Shown here: piece by piece, positions 16,436-24,945 of the stretch
Numbering within the stretch: position 1 is the first letter of the stretch
How the letters are laid out: every line of letters begins with the position of its first letter
NCBI RefSeq assembly: GCF_013523055.1
Contig: NZ_JAAMQM010000024.1
Coordinates: 33,990 to 97,989, forward strand
DNA length: 64,000 bases
Origin: Pseudomonas capeferrum
Lineage (GTDB): Bacteria > Pseudomonadota > Gammaproteobacteria > Pseudomonadales > Pseudomonadaceae
Direction: 5' to 3'
Made by a program: the position numbers and the translations under genes
The notes under the pieces: generated by a model
What the model was told of the DNA's origin: nothing
The model's database searches: none
What the model saw: the letters and a program-made list of their open reading frames with translations, nothing else

Positions 16436-16650
16436 GGAGACATTCACCAAGAGGAGTGGACTTATTGATTTTTCCCGACTTTATCAAGATTGAGTCGCAC
16501 CGCAACAGGGCGGAATGTCGTTTTTTTGAAATTTTTTGGTGCATTGGTATAAATGTATACAAAGCACGGAGGGTCTACGTGGGGTTAAGTCTCATGGGTA
16601 GTAAGGTAGGCAAGCATTCGCTTTTTCAAGGTCGAGGCTTGTTATCTTGA
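16436..16650. other. gdhA upstream region, no gene seen
   Basis: This AT-richer stretch ahead of gdhA has T-runs and a TGTATACA palindrome near 16554. A promoter for gdhA is expected here but no convincing -35/-10 pair was found. A 64-codon rightward frame exists but has no good start signal or recognisable domain. Confidence 0.4.
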
Positions 16651-16776
16651 AATCTGCTGTGCGACGTATGGCCTCATCGCGGGACAAGCCCGCTCGCCAC
16701 TGGAGCGCGCAGCGAAGATATTCTAGGTGGCGAGCGGGCTCGTCCCGCGATGAGGCCATGCGCCGTACAGCAGATT
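16651..16776. repeat. Long inverted repeat (REP-type BIME)
   Basis: Two 50-base arms (16651-16700 and 16727-16776) are inverted copies with four mismatches, separated by 26 bases. Each arm carries CATCGCGGGAC and AGCCCGCTCGCCAC, the usual Pseudomonas REP words. It lies between the start of gdhA and the end of ettA and would fold into a very stable hairpin in either strand. Confidence 0.85.
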
Positions 16777-16834
16777 CGACGGCTGCAAGCTGAACATGCC
16801 CCGTCCTGGCTGCTCAACGGATCATTGCAATACG

Positions 16835-16870
16835 CACAAGAATGGGGCCCTTGAGGGCCCCATTCTTGTG
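16835..16870 (-). terminator. Strong hairpin after ettA
   Basis: The perfect 16-pair stem CACAAGAATGGGGCCC/GGGCCCCATTCTTGTG with loop TTGA lies 14 bases past the ettA stop. No T-run follows on the minus strand, so it may act by stem strength or protect the mRNA end. Confidence 0.65.
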
Positions 16871-16884
16871 CAGCAGGCAGAGTC

Positions 16885-18552
16885 TTACTGGGCCAGCTTC
16901 TTGTGTCTTACCCGGTGCGGTTGCGCGGCAGCGTCACCCAGGCGTTTCTTGCGGTCAGCTTCGTATTCGGTGTAGTTACCTTCGAAGAACACCACGTTCG
17001 AGTCGTCTTCGTACGCCAGGATATGCGTGGCCACACGGTCAAGGAACCAACGGTCGTGGGAAATCACGATGGCCGCGCCCGGGAAGTCCAGCAGCGCTTC
17101 TTCGAGGGAGCGAAGCGTCTCGACGTCGAGGTCGTTGGACGGTTCGTCGAGCAGCAGGACGTTGCCACCCTCCTTCAGCGTCAGGGCCAGGTGCAGACGA
17201 CCACGTTCACCGCCGGAGAGGTCCCTGACGAACTTCTGCTGGTCGCCACCCTTGAAGTTGAAGCGGCCGACGTAGGTACGCGAAGGAATCTCGTAGTTGC
17301 CGATGCGGATCATGTCCGAACCATCGGAAACCTGCTGGAACACGGTCTTGCCGCCGTCCAGGTCCTCTCGGCTCTGGTCGACGCACGCCAATTGAACGGT
17401 ATCGCCGATCTCGATGCTGCCCGAGTCTGGTTGCTCCTTGCCCATCAGCATGCGGAACAGGGTCGACTTACCGGCGCCGTTGCCGCCGATCACGCCAACG
17501 ATGGCGCCCTTGGGCATGGCGAAGGACAGGTTCTCGATCAAGACGCGATCGCCATAACCCTTGGAGACGTTCTTGAACTCGATGACCTTGTCGCCCAGGC
17601 GTGGGCCTGCGGGGATATAGATCTCGTTGGTCTCGCTACGCTTCTGGAATTCCTGCGACTGCATCTCTTCGAAACGCGCCAGACGAGCCTTGGACTTGGA
17701 CTGGCGGGCCTTGGCGCCCTTGCGCACCCACTCCAGCTCCTCCTTCATGGCCTTTTCGTGAGCGCTCTGCTGCTTGGATTCCTGCGCCAGACGATCCGAC
17801 TTGGCTTCCAGCCAGCCGGAATAGTTGCCTTCGTACGGGATACCGGCACCACGGTCCAGTTCGAGAATCCAGCCAGCGACGTTGTCGAGGAAGTAACGGT
17901 CGTGGGTGATCGCGACCACGGTCCCCGGGAAGTCATGCAGGAAACGCTCGAGCCATGCGACCGAGTCGGCGTCCAGGTGGTTGGTCGGCTCGTCGAGCAG
18001 CAACATGTCGGGTGCCGACAGCAGCAGACGGCAAAGGGCGACACGGCGCTTCTCGCCACCGGACAGGTGTTCGATGCGCGCATCCCAGGCTGGCAGGCGC
18101 AGTGCGTCGGCGGCCACTTCGAGCTGGCGCTCGAGGTTGTGACCGTCGGCGGCCTGGAGAATGGATTCGAGCTTGGCCTGTTCGGCCGCCAGTGCGTCGA
18201 AATCGGCATCGGGCTCGGCGTAGGCCGCGTAGACCTCGTCCAGGCGAGCCTGGGCATTCTTGATGACGCTGACCGCTTCCTCGACCACTTCACGAACGGT
18301 CTTGCTCGCATCGAGCTGCGGTTCCTGGGGCAGGTAACCGACGTTCAGCTCGGGCATCGGACGCGCTTCGCCGTCGAACTCTTTGTCGACCCCGGCCATG
18401 ATCCGCAGCAAGGTCGACTTGCCCGCGCCGTTGAGACCGAGCACGCCGATCTTGGCGCCCGGGAAGAACGACAGTGAAATGTTCTTGAGAATTTCCCGCT
18501 TCGGCGGCACGACCTTGCTCAGCCGATGCATGGTGTAGACGTATTGAGCCAA
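16885..18552 (-). CDS. ettA: Energy-dependent translational throttle protein EttA (ABC-F)
   Basis: EttA binds the ribosomal E site and gates entry into elongation according to the ATP/ADP ratio. The 555-residue protein has two ABC domains: Walker A GLNGAGKST and signature LSGGEKRRV in the first, GGNGAGKST and LSGGERGRL in the second. Between them lies the charged P-site tRNA interaction linker (about residues 240-320, KSKARLARFEEMQSQEFQKR). No transmembrane domain is present. The family start is AQYVYTMHRLSKVVPP; here its first codon is TTG, preceded by a GAGGG ribosome-binding site. Upstream in-frame sequence does not match the family. Confidence 0.95.
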   Translation of the reverse strand: MAQYVYTMHRLSKVVPPKREILKNISLSFFPGAKIGVLGLNGAGKSTLLRIMAGVDKEFDGEARPMPELNVGYLPQEPQLDASKTVREVVEEAVSVIKNAQARLDEVYAAYAEPDADFDALAAEQAKLESILQAADGHNLERQLEVAADALRLPAWDARIEHLSGGEKRRVALCRLLLSAPDMLLLDEPTNHLDADSVAWLERFLHDFPGTVVAITHDRYFLDNVAGWILELDRGAGIPYEGNYSGWLEAKSDRLAQESKQQSAHEKAMKEELEWVRKGAKARQSKSKARLARFEEMQSQEFQKRSETNEIYIPAGPRLGDKVIEFKNVSKGYGDRVLIENLSFAMPKGAIVGVIGGNGAGKSTLFRMLMGKEQPDSGSIEIGDTVQLACVDQSREDLDGGKTVFQQVSDGSDMIRIGNYEIPSRTYVGRFNFKGGDQQKFVRDLSGGERGRLHLALTLKEGGNVLLLDEPSNDLDVETLRSLEEALLDFPGAAIVISHDRWFLDRVATHILAYEDDSNVVFFEGNYTEYEADRKKRLGDAAAQPHRVRHKKLAQ

Positions 18553-18757
18553 AACCAAGCCCTCTATCAGATAGGTAAAGACAGCGACAAAACCCACGCA
18601 GGCCGTTCGACAACGCCATGCGGGACGTCGCAACAGAATCAGGCGATGTGTTTATGGTGTGTCATGGACAAAGTCGGTCATTCTACGCCAAGACAGGGCC
18701 TTGCGCAGATGCCGAATGGCAGCCGGCCATGAAAGACCGGCCAACTGCTAATAAAGG

Positions 18758-19120
18758 TCAGACGTGCGCCTGTTTGCGTGCGCCGCGCGGCAGACGGCAG
18801 CGCTCGGCTTGCCCCGCAAGACGGGCGCTCCAGTCGGCTTTCACACTGAAGCCTGCGACACGCGCAGCAGGCGCGGCGGGCTCGGCCAGCGGCCGTGCCG
18901 CGGGCGCAGCGGCCGTCTTGCGCAACTGGGCCAGCGAGGGGCTCTTGCGCATGCTGGTGACAGGCGCGCTGGCCTTGACCAGCGTACGCTGGCAGGACTT
19001 GCAGGACACGTCCTCGATCACCCGAGAGCTGACCAGCGTCGGGCTGTTGCGCCCGCAGGCGGAGTCGTTGCCATTGGCGGAATAATGCGTAACCAAAACC
19101 GTACATCTCCAAAGCGTCAT
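18758..19120 (-). CDS. Unknown protein with a His/Cys zinc-ribbon-like N terminus
   Basis: With the ATG at 19120 the product is 120 residues. The first 45 contain THYS...SACGRN...SCKSCQ, that is His12, Cys22, Cys40 and Cys43, a spacing that suggests one bound zinc. The rest is Ala/Pro/Arg-rich and probably disordered and basic. I do not recognise a named family, although similar short H-C-CxxC segments occur in many small bacterial proteins. A competing frame on the same strand is longer but has random composition; the Cys/His pattern favours this one. It lies between ettA and the divergent morA. Confidence 0.5.
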   Translation of the reverse strand: MTLWRCTVLVTHYSANGNDSACGRNSPTLVSSRVIEDVSCKSCQRTLVKASAPVTSMRKSPSLAQLRKTAAAPAARPLAEPAAPAARVAGFSVKADWSARLAGQAERCRLPRGARKQAHV

Positions 19121-19339
19121 AAATAAAGCCGCTGCATTTTCGCACAGCTGCCCTGGCCCTGCCGATCCGGATGAGCCGAAGCCATATATCGCGCACGCTG
19201 GCACTTTGCCACATTTGCGCGCATGCTAGCCGCCCTCATGTGTCCGCCTTACAGTTCGCCACGGCCACGTGTCCTGATTACCGGCATGTCCCGTGCATGT
19301 ACAACCCTGCCATCGCCAGCCCAATCGCAGGATCAACGC

Positions 19340-22300
19340 TTGACCAACCTTAATCGACCGTCATTCCTGCGAACCGCGCCCTCCCATTTCGCCACGCCGT
19401 TGCGTGGGTCGCGCAAGGCTGCCTTGGCTCTTCTGGCCTTGATGCTGCTGGGTTTGCTGCTGGGACAGCTGTTCTCGCAGTTCCGCCATACCCAGGCCGA
19501 GTTACGTCAGCACAGCGTGGACGCGAGTGCCGAACTGGCTGACCATCTAGGCTTGAACATGGCACTCAAGGCCCAGGAAGCCCTGAATGCCTTGCTGCCT
19601 TACGTCAAAGCACCGGCACCATCGGCCCTGCGTGTTCTGGAAAGCACATTGCGCGCGCGCCTGCCTGCATTGCGTCAGTTGTCCTGGCTCGACGGCGAAG
19701 GCAAGGTGCTGGGTGGCAGCCAGATCGAGCATCAGGATCGCCAAGTGGTTGACAGCTATTTGCACCTGAATCGAGGGCGTCCCTATTTCTATGGCAACTC
19801 ATACGACAAGCGGCATGTCTATCTGCTGATCCGCCAGCCCAGCGATCAAGTCGAGGGCTACTGGCTGCTGCGCATGGATGTCGACTATTACCGGGATCTG
19901 ACCCGTCACCTGGACAGCATCAGTCATCCGCTCTGGTTGCTGGAGAATATCCGCAGTGGCGACATCATCCAGAGGCATGCGCCTGTCCCGACCAGCGATG
20001 AAGCTCCGGAAAGCGTGATGCTCTCGTTCATCGACAACAGCGCCTGGCAACTGCGCGGTCTGTACGATGTCGCCCAGGCGCGAGACCGATTGCTGCCAGC
20101 GCTGATCGGCAAGTGCCTGCTGGTATTGTGTTGCGCCTTGCTGCCGATCCTGGCTCTGATCAATATGCGCCGTCGCCAGCGTGTCCTGCAGGAAGACCGT
20201 CGACGTTATCAGGAGATCTTCGAAGGAACCGGCGTGGCGCTCTGCGTCCTGGACCTCTCCAGCCTGCCCGGACAACTGGACCGCTACCCGCTACGCAACC
20301 GCGCCGCGCTCAAGCAGCGCCTTGCCTTGGAACCCGACCTGCAGCGCACGTTGCTGCAGGACCTGAAGATCACCGAGATCAACGAAGTCGCCCGTCAGTT
20401 GCTCGACGTCGACTGCCATCAGGATGCATGGCAGCGGTTGATCGACAGTAGCGGCGAGGGTTTTCAGAGCGTTGGCGCCGAGCTCATCGACGCATTGATC
20501 GAACATCGGCCACAGCTGGAGCTGGAAGTGCGCCTGTCCGCGCCGCAAGGCGGCGAGTTGCACTTGTGGCTGATGGCCCGTCTGCCGCAACAGCGTCGCG
20601 ACTACCGGGCCGTGATCCTGAGCATCAGCGATATCACCAGCCGCAAGCAGGTCGGACTGTCATTACTGGAGCGTGAAAGTTTCTGGTCGGACGTGGTCAG
20701 AACCGTACCTGACCAGCTGTATGTGCAGGATGTACAGAGCCAGCGAATGATCTTCAGCAATCGCCACCTGGGCCATACCCTGGGTTACGCGCGTGCCGAA
20801 CTGACCCAGATGGGCGATCGCTTCTGGGAAATCCTGATGCACCCCGAAGACGCCGAGTACTTCCACCGGTTGCGTCTGCAGCAGCATGAAAACAATCACA
20901 GCGAGCCCCTGCATTGCCAACTGCGCTTGTGTCACCGTGATGGCAATTGGCGCTCCTACGACATCCGCGAACAGGTCCTGACCCGCGATAACGATGGCCG
21001 GGTGACGCGGATCATTGGCGTGGCCAAGGATGTCACCGTACAGATCGAGGCGAGCGAGTCGCTGCGCGAAAGCGAACAGCGCTATCGCCTGCTCGCGGAA
21101 AGCATCAGCGACGTGATCTTCTCCACGGACAACCAGTTGCACCTCAACTACGTCAGCCCGTCGGTGCAGACGGTATTGGGTTACAAGACCGAGTGGGTCT
21201 TCGAGCATGGCTGGCAATCGGTCATCGCCAATCCCGCCCAGCTCAGCGGCATGCATGGCCTGATGCAGCGACTCAGCAGCGCCCTTGGCGACAGTACGCA
21301 ACTGGCATTGCTGCGCACGCAATTGCCGACCCAGGTATTTCTCTTCGACTGCCTGCGCGCCGATGGCCGCAAGATCCCGATCGAACTGCGCCTGGTGCTG
21401 GTCTGGGACGAGCACGAGCGGTTCGCCGGCATTCTCGGCGTCGGCCGTGACATCAGCCAGCAGCGGCGCGCGGAAAAAGACTTGCGCATGGCAGCGACCG
21501 TGTTCGAGCATTCCACATCGGCGATCCTGATCACCGACCCCGCCGGCTATATCGTCCAGGCCAACGAGGCTTTCACCCGGGTCAGCGGCTATGAAGTCAG
21601 CGACGTACTCGACCAGTTGCCGGGCATGCTGACCGTGGATGAGCAGCAGGAGGCCCACCTTCGCTATGTGCTCAAGCAGCTGCACCTGCGCGGCAGTTGG
21701 GAGGGCGAGGTCTGGCTCAAGCGCCGCAGCGGCGAGCATTACCCGGCCTGGGTCGGTATCACGGCGGTACTCGACGACGAAGGCGACCTGGCCAGCTATG
21801 TGTGCTTCTTCACCGACATCAGCGAACGCAAGGCCAGCGAACAGCGCATTCACCGCCTGGCCTACTACGACGCCCTGACCCATCTGCCTAACCGGACACT
21901 GTTCCAGGACAGGCTGTATACCGCGCTGCAGCAGGCCGAGCGGCAGAAGTCCTGGGTGGTGTTGATGTTCCTTGACCTGGACCGTTTCAAGCCGATCAAC
22001 GATTCGCTCGGCCACGCCGCTGGTGATCGCATGCTCAAGGACATGGCCGAGCGTCTGCTTGGTTGCGTCGACGATGACGACACCGTGGCGCGCATGGGCG
22101 GCGACGAGTTCACCTTGCTGCTGCAGCCGCGCGCCACGCGCGAGATGGCCCTCACCCGGGCCATCCACGTGGCCGAGAATATCCTCGCCGGGCTGGTACG
22201 GCCGTTCGTGCTGGAGAATCGCGAGTTCTTCGTCACCGCCAGCATCGGGATCGCGCTCAGTCCCCAGGACGGTAGCGAGCTGAGCCAGTTGATGAAGAAC

Positions 22301-23170
22301 GCCGACACGGCGATGTACCACGCCAAGGAACGCGGCAAGAACAACTTCCAGTTCTACCAGGCCGACATGAATGCCAGCGCGCTCGAGCGCCTGGAGCTCG
22401 AAAGCGACCTGCGCCATGCCCTGGAGCAGGACCAGTTCGTGCTCTATTACCAACCGCAGTTCAGTGGCGACGGCAAGCGTCTGACCGGCGCCGAGGCCTT
22501 GTTGCGCTGGCAGCATCCGCGCCGCGGGCTGGTGCCACCTGGCGACTTCATCCCGGTGATCGAGGAGCTCGGCCTGGTCGTGGACGTGGGCGACTGGGTC
22601 CTGCGCGAAGCCAGTCGTCAGCTCAAGGCCTGGCACAAGGCCAAGGTGCGCGTGCCCAAGGTTTCAGTGAACATCTCCGCACGGCAGTTTTCCGACGGCC
22701 AGTTGGGCACACGAATCGCCACCATTCTCGAAGAAACCGGCCTGCCCCCGGCATGCCTGGAGCTGGAGCTGACCGAAAGCATCCTGATGCGCGAGGTCAA
22801 CGAAGCCATGTTGATTCTCGATAGCCTGAAGAAGCTCGGTCTGAGCATCGCGGTCGACGACTTCGGCACCGGCTACTCATCGCTCAACTACCTCAAGCAA
22901 TTCCCCATCGACGTACTGAAGATCGACCGGACCTTCGTCGACGGCCTGCCCGAGGGCGAACAGGATGCGCAGATCGCCCGGGCGATCATCGCTATGGCGC
23001 ACAGTCTCAACCTGGCCGTGATCGCCGAGGGCGTGGAGACTCACGAACAGTTGGAGTTCCTTCGCGAACATGGCTGTGACGAGGTACAAGGCTACCTGTT
23101 CGGCCGTCCCATGCCGGCTCGGCAGTTCGAGACGCAGTTCGCCAACGAAACCCTGTTCATGCTTGGCTGA
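19340..23170 (+). CDS. morA: Membrane GGDEF-EAL sensor MorA
   Basis: MorA makes and breaks c-di-GMP and controls flagellar timing, motility and biofilm in Pseudomonas. The 1276-residue form has a transmembrane helix near residues 25-45, a periplasmic region, and a second helix ending at LPILALINMRRR. PAS domains then span roughly residues 420-840 (sensor-box words FWEILMHPEDAEYF, IIGVAKDVT, GVGRDIS). The GGDEF domain has intact GGDEF at 920-924, and the EAL domain starts with EAL at 1052-1054 and has DDFGTGYSSL. Both active sites look intact. The TTG at 19340 is chosen because AGGA lies seven bases upstream; ATGs at 19223 and 19286 are in frame but lack such a site. glyA follows, as in other Pseudomonas. 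Confidence 0.92.
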   Translation: MTNLNRPSFLRTAPSHFATPLRGSRKAALALLALMLLGLLLGQLFSQFRHTQAELRQHSVDASAELADHLGLNMALKAQEALNALLPYVKAPAPSALRVLESTLRARLPALRQLSWLDGEGKVLGGSQIEHQDRQVVDSYLHLNRGRPYFYGNSYDKRHVYLLIRQPSDQVEGYWLLRMDVDYYRDLTRHLDSISHPLWLLENIRSGDIIQRHAPVPTSDEAPESVMLSFIDNSAWQLRGLYDVAQARDRLLPALIGKCLLVLCCALLPILALINMRRRQRVLQEDRRRYQEIFEGTGVALCVLDLSSLPGQLDRYPLRNRAALKQRLALEPDLQRTLLQDLKITEINEVARQLLDVDCHQDAWQRLIDSSGEGFQSVGAELIDALIEHRPQLELEVRLSAPQGGELHLWLMARLPQQRRDYRAVILSISDITSRKQVGLSLLERESFWSDVVRTVPDQLYVQDVQSQRMIFSNRHLGHTLGYARAELTQMGDRFWEILMHPEDAEYFHRLRLQQHENNHSEPLHCQLRLCHRDGNWRSYDIREQVLTRDNDGRVTRIIGVAKDVTVQIEASESLRESEQRYRLLAESISDVIFSTDNQLHLNYVSPSVQTVLGYKTEWVFEHGWQSVIANPAQLSGMHGLMQRLSSALGDSTQLALLRTQLPTQVFLFDCLRADGRKIPIELRLVLVWDEHERFAGILGVGRDISQQRRAEKDLRMAATVFEHSTSAILITDPAGYIVQANEAFTRVSGYEVSDVLDQLPGMLTVDEQQEAHLRYVLKQLHLRGSWEGEVWLKRRSGEHYPAWVGITAVLDDEGDLASYVCFFTDISERKASEQRIHRLAYYDALTHLPNRTLFQDRLYTALQQAERQKSWVVLMFLDLDRFKPINDSLGHAAGDRMLKDMAERLLGCVDDDDTVARMGGDEFTLLLQPRATREMALTRAIHVAENILAGLVRPFVLENREFFVTASIGIALSPQDGSELSQLMKNADTAMYHAKERGKNNFQFYQADMNASALERLELESDLRHALEQDQFVLYYQPQFSGDGKRLTGAEALLRWQHPRRGLVPPGDFIPVIEELGLVVDVGDWVLREASRQLKAWHKAKVRVPKVSVNISARQFSDGQLGTRIATILEETGLPPACLELELTESILMREVNEAMLILDSLKKLGLSIAVDDFGTGYSSLNYLKQFPIDVLKIDRTFVDGLPEGEQDAQIARAIIAMAHSLNLAVIAEGVETHEQLEFLREHGCDEVQGYLFGRPMPARQFETQFANETLFMLG

Positions 23171-23375
23171 GCCCCGCCCTGCCGTTGCCGGTGAAGCGTT
23201 CAAGGGCGCCGATCCGGCGGGCGGGAGGCGACCGAGTCAGCTGTGCTGATGGCACTTCATGTCCCTTGTGCCGCTTGAATTCCTTTGGTCCGCGACATGA
23301 TGCCCATTCATATGCCTTGTCCAAGGCAATGGGGTAGAATGCCCCCCCAATTCAGCCCGATCCTTGAGGACCGCC

Positions 23376-24629
23376 ATGTTCAGCCGTGATTTGACCATTG
23401 CCAAGTACGACGCCGAGCTCTTCGAAGCCATGCAGCAAGAAGCCCTGCGCCAGGAAGAGCATATCGAGCTGATCGCTTCGGAAAACTACACCAGCCCGGC
23501 CGTCATGGAAGCCCAGGGCTCGGTCCTGACCAACAAGTATGCCGAGGGCTATCCGGGCAAGCGCTACTACGGTGGTTGCGAATACGTCGACGTGGTCGAG
23601 CAACTGGCCATCGACCGCGCCAAGGAACTGTTCGGCGCCGACTACGCCAACGTCCAGCCGCACGCGGGCTCGCAGGCCAACGCCGCTGTCTACCTGGCCC
23701 TGCTGTCTGCCGGTGACACCATTCTGGGCATGAGCCTGGCACACGGTGGCCACCTGACCCACGGCGCCAGCGTCAGCTCGTCGGGCAAGCTGTACAACGC
23801 CATCCAGTACGGCATCGACGGCAACGGCCTGATCGACTACGACGAAGTCGAGCGCCTGGCACTCGAGCACAAGCCGAAGATGATCGTCGCCGGCTTCTCG
23901 GCCTACTCCCAGGTTCTGGACTTCGCCCGTTTTCGCGAAATCGCCGACAAGGTCGGTGCCTACCTGTTCGTCGACATGGCTCACGTAGCCGGTCTTGTCG
24001 CCGCGGGCGTCTATCCGAACCCGGTACCTTTCGCCGACGTGGTCACCACCACGACCCACAAGACCTTGCGCGGTCCACGTGGCGGCCTGATCCTGGCCCG
24101 TGCCAATGCCGACATCGAGAAGAAGCTGAACTCCGCGGTCTTCCCAGGCGCCCAGGGCGGCCCTCTGGAACACGTCATCGCCGCCAAGGCGATCTGCTTC
24201 AAGGAAGCCTTGCAGCCTGAGTTCAAGACCTACCAGGAGCAAGTGGTCAAGAACGCCCAGGCCATGGCCGAAGTGTTCATCGAGCGCGGCTTCGATGTCG
24301 TTTCCGGCGGCACCAAGAACCACCTGTTCCTGCTCTCGCTGATCAAGCAGGAAATCTCGGGCAAGGATGCGGACGCCGCCTTGGGCCGCGCCTTCATCAC
24401 CGTCAACAAGAACTCGGTACCCAACGATCCACGCTCGCCGTTCGTGACTTCGGGCCTGCGCTTCGGTACGCCTGCCGTGACCACCCGTGGCTTCAAGGAA
24501 ACCGAGTGCCGCGAGCTAGCCGGCTGGATCTGCGACATCCTTGCCGACCTCAACAACGAATCGGTGATCGACGCCGTTCGCGAGAAGGTCAAGGCGATCT
24601 GCAAGAAACTGCCGGTCTACGGTCAGTAA
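23376..24629 (+). CDS. glyA: Serine hydroxymethyltransferase
   Basis: GlyA converts serine and tetrahydrofolate to glycine and methylene-tetrahydrofolate, the main source of one-carbon units. The 417-residue PLP enzyme has HIELIASENYTSPAVMEAQG, HGGHLTHG, and the PLP-lysine motif TTTTHKTLRGPRGG. MFSRDLTIAKYD is the standard start and TTGAGGA lies just upstream; an ATG four codons earlier is less likely. It follows morA after 205 bp and has its own expected promoter there. Its terminator has been split by a small mobile element (see 24641-24848). Confidence 0.97.
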   Translation: MFSRDLTIAKYDAELFEAMQQEALRQEEHIELIASENYTSPAVMEAQGSVLTNKYAEGYPGKRYYGGCEYVDVVEQLAIDRAKELFGADYANVQPHAGSQANAAVYLALLSAGDTILGMSLAHGGHLTHGASVSSSGKLYNAIQYGIDGNGLIDYDEVERLALEHKPKMIVAGFSAYSQVLDFARFREIADKVGAYLFVDMAHVAGLVAAGVYPNPVPFADVVTTTTHKTLRGPRGGLILARANADIEKKLNSAVFPGAQGGPLEHVIAAKAICFKEALQPEFKTYQEQVVKNAQAMAEVFIERGFDVVSGGTKNHLFLLSLIKQEISGKDADAALGRAFITVNKNSVPNDPRSPFVTSGLRFGTPAVTTRGFKETECRELAGWICDILADLNNESVIDAVREKVKAICKKLPVYGQ

Positions 24630-24640
24630 GCTTCACTGCT

Positions 24641-24848
24641 ACAAAAGCCCGGCCTTGCGCCTAATGCTTGTCAGTTAAGACCCATGGGGCTGCTTTGTCC
24701 CCCTTCGCGGGCAAGCCCGCTCCCACAAGAAGTGCGCAGTTCCTGAATTCAGCGCTCAACTTGTGGGAGCGGGCTTGCCGCGAAGCAGCCCCAATTGCAG
24801 ATTGTGGGGCTTAACTGACTGGCATTAGGCCTTGCGCCGGGCTTTTTT
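24641..24848 (+). terminator. glyA terminator split by a MITE-like insertion
   Basis: The outer arms are AAAAGCCCGGC (left, 24644-24654) and GCCGGGCTTTT (right, from about 24836), followed by more Ts. Removing the 166-bp insert and one copy of the 11-bp repeat rebuilds a perfect 11-pair stem with loop CTTGC and a run of seven Ts. In the present sequence the two arms are about 180 bases apart. Confidence 0.75.
24662..24827. mobile_element. MITE-like element with REP core
   Basis: The 166-bp insert is flanked by the direct repeat GGCCTTGCGCC (24651-24661 and 24828-24838). Its ends are imperfect inverted repeats: TAATGCTTGTCAGTTAAG on the left and TAATGCCAGTCAGTTAAG on the right (reverse-complemented), with two mismatches. 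Inside lies an inverted pair of REP words (CAAGCCCGCTCCCACAAG; arms 24706-24729 and 24760-24782). It has no coding capacity. Terminal inverted repeats plus an 11-bp target duplication indicate past transposition in trans. An IS4-like helper would fit the duplication size, but that is inference. It accounts for most of the 316-bp glyA-yjiA gap; nothing else is seen there. Confidence 0.8.
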
Positions 24849-24945
24849 TGGATCTTTTGTGGGGAATCGCTGGATTGGCAACCCCGGGGTTGTGCACGCC
24901 CATTTGGAACAGGGTGCCGATCCGCTCTCTTTTCTTATTGAAGAA

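Noticed and set aside
16456..16650. 64-codon frame upstream of gdhA
   Set aside because: No ribosome-binding site, no similarity recalled, and it covers the expected gdhA promoter.
18678..19214. Longer frame overlapping the Cys/His protein on the same strand
   Set aside because: Arg/Gln/Ala-rich without pattern; the alternative frame has a coherent zinc-ribbon-like N terminus.
20663..22636. 657-codon open frame antisense to morA
   Set aside because: It lies wholly inside the PAS-GGDEF-EAL coding region and has no recognisable domain or ribosome-binding site.
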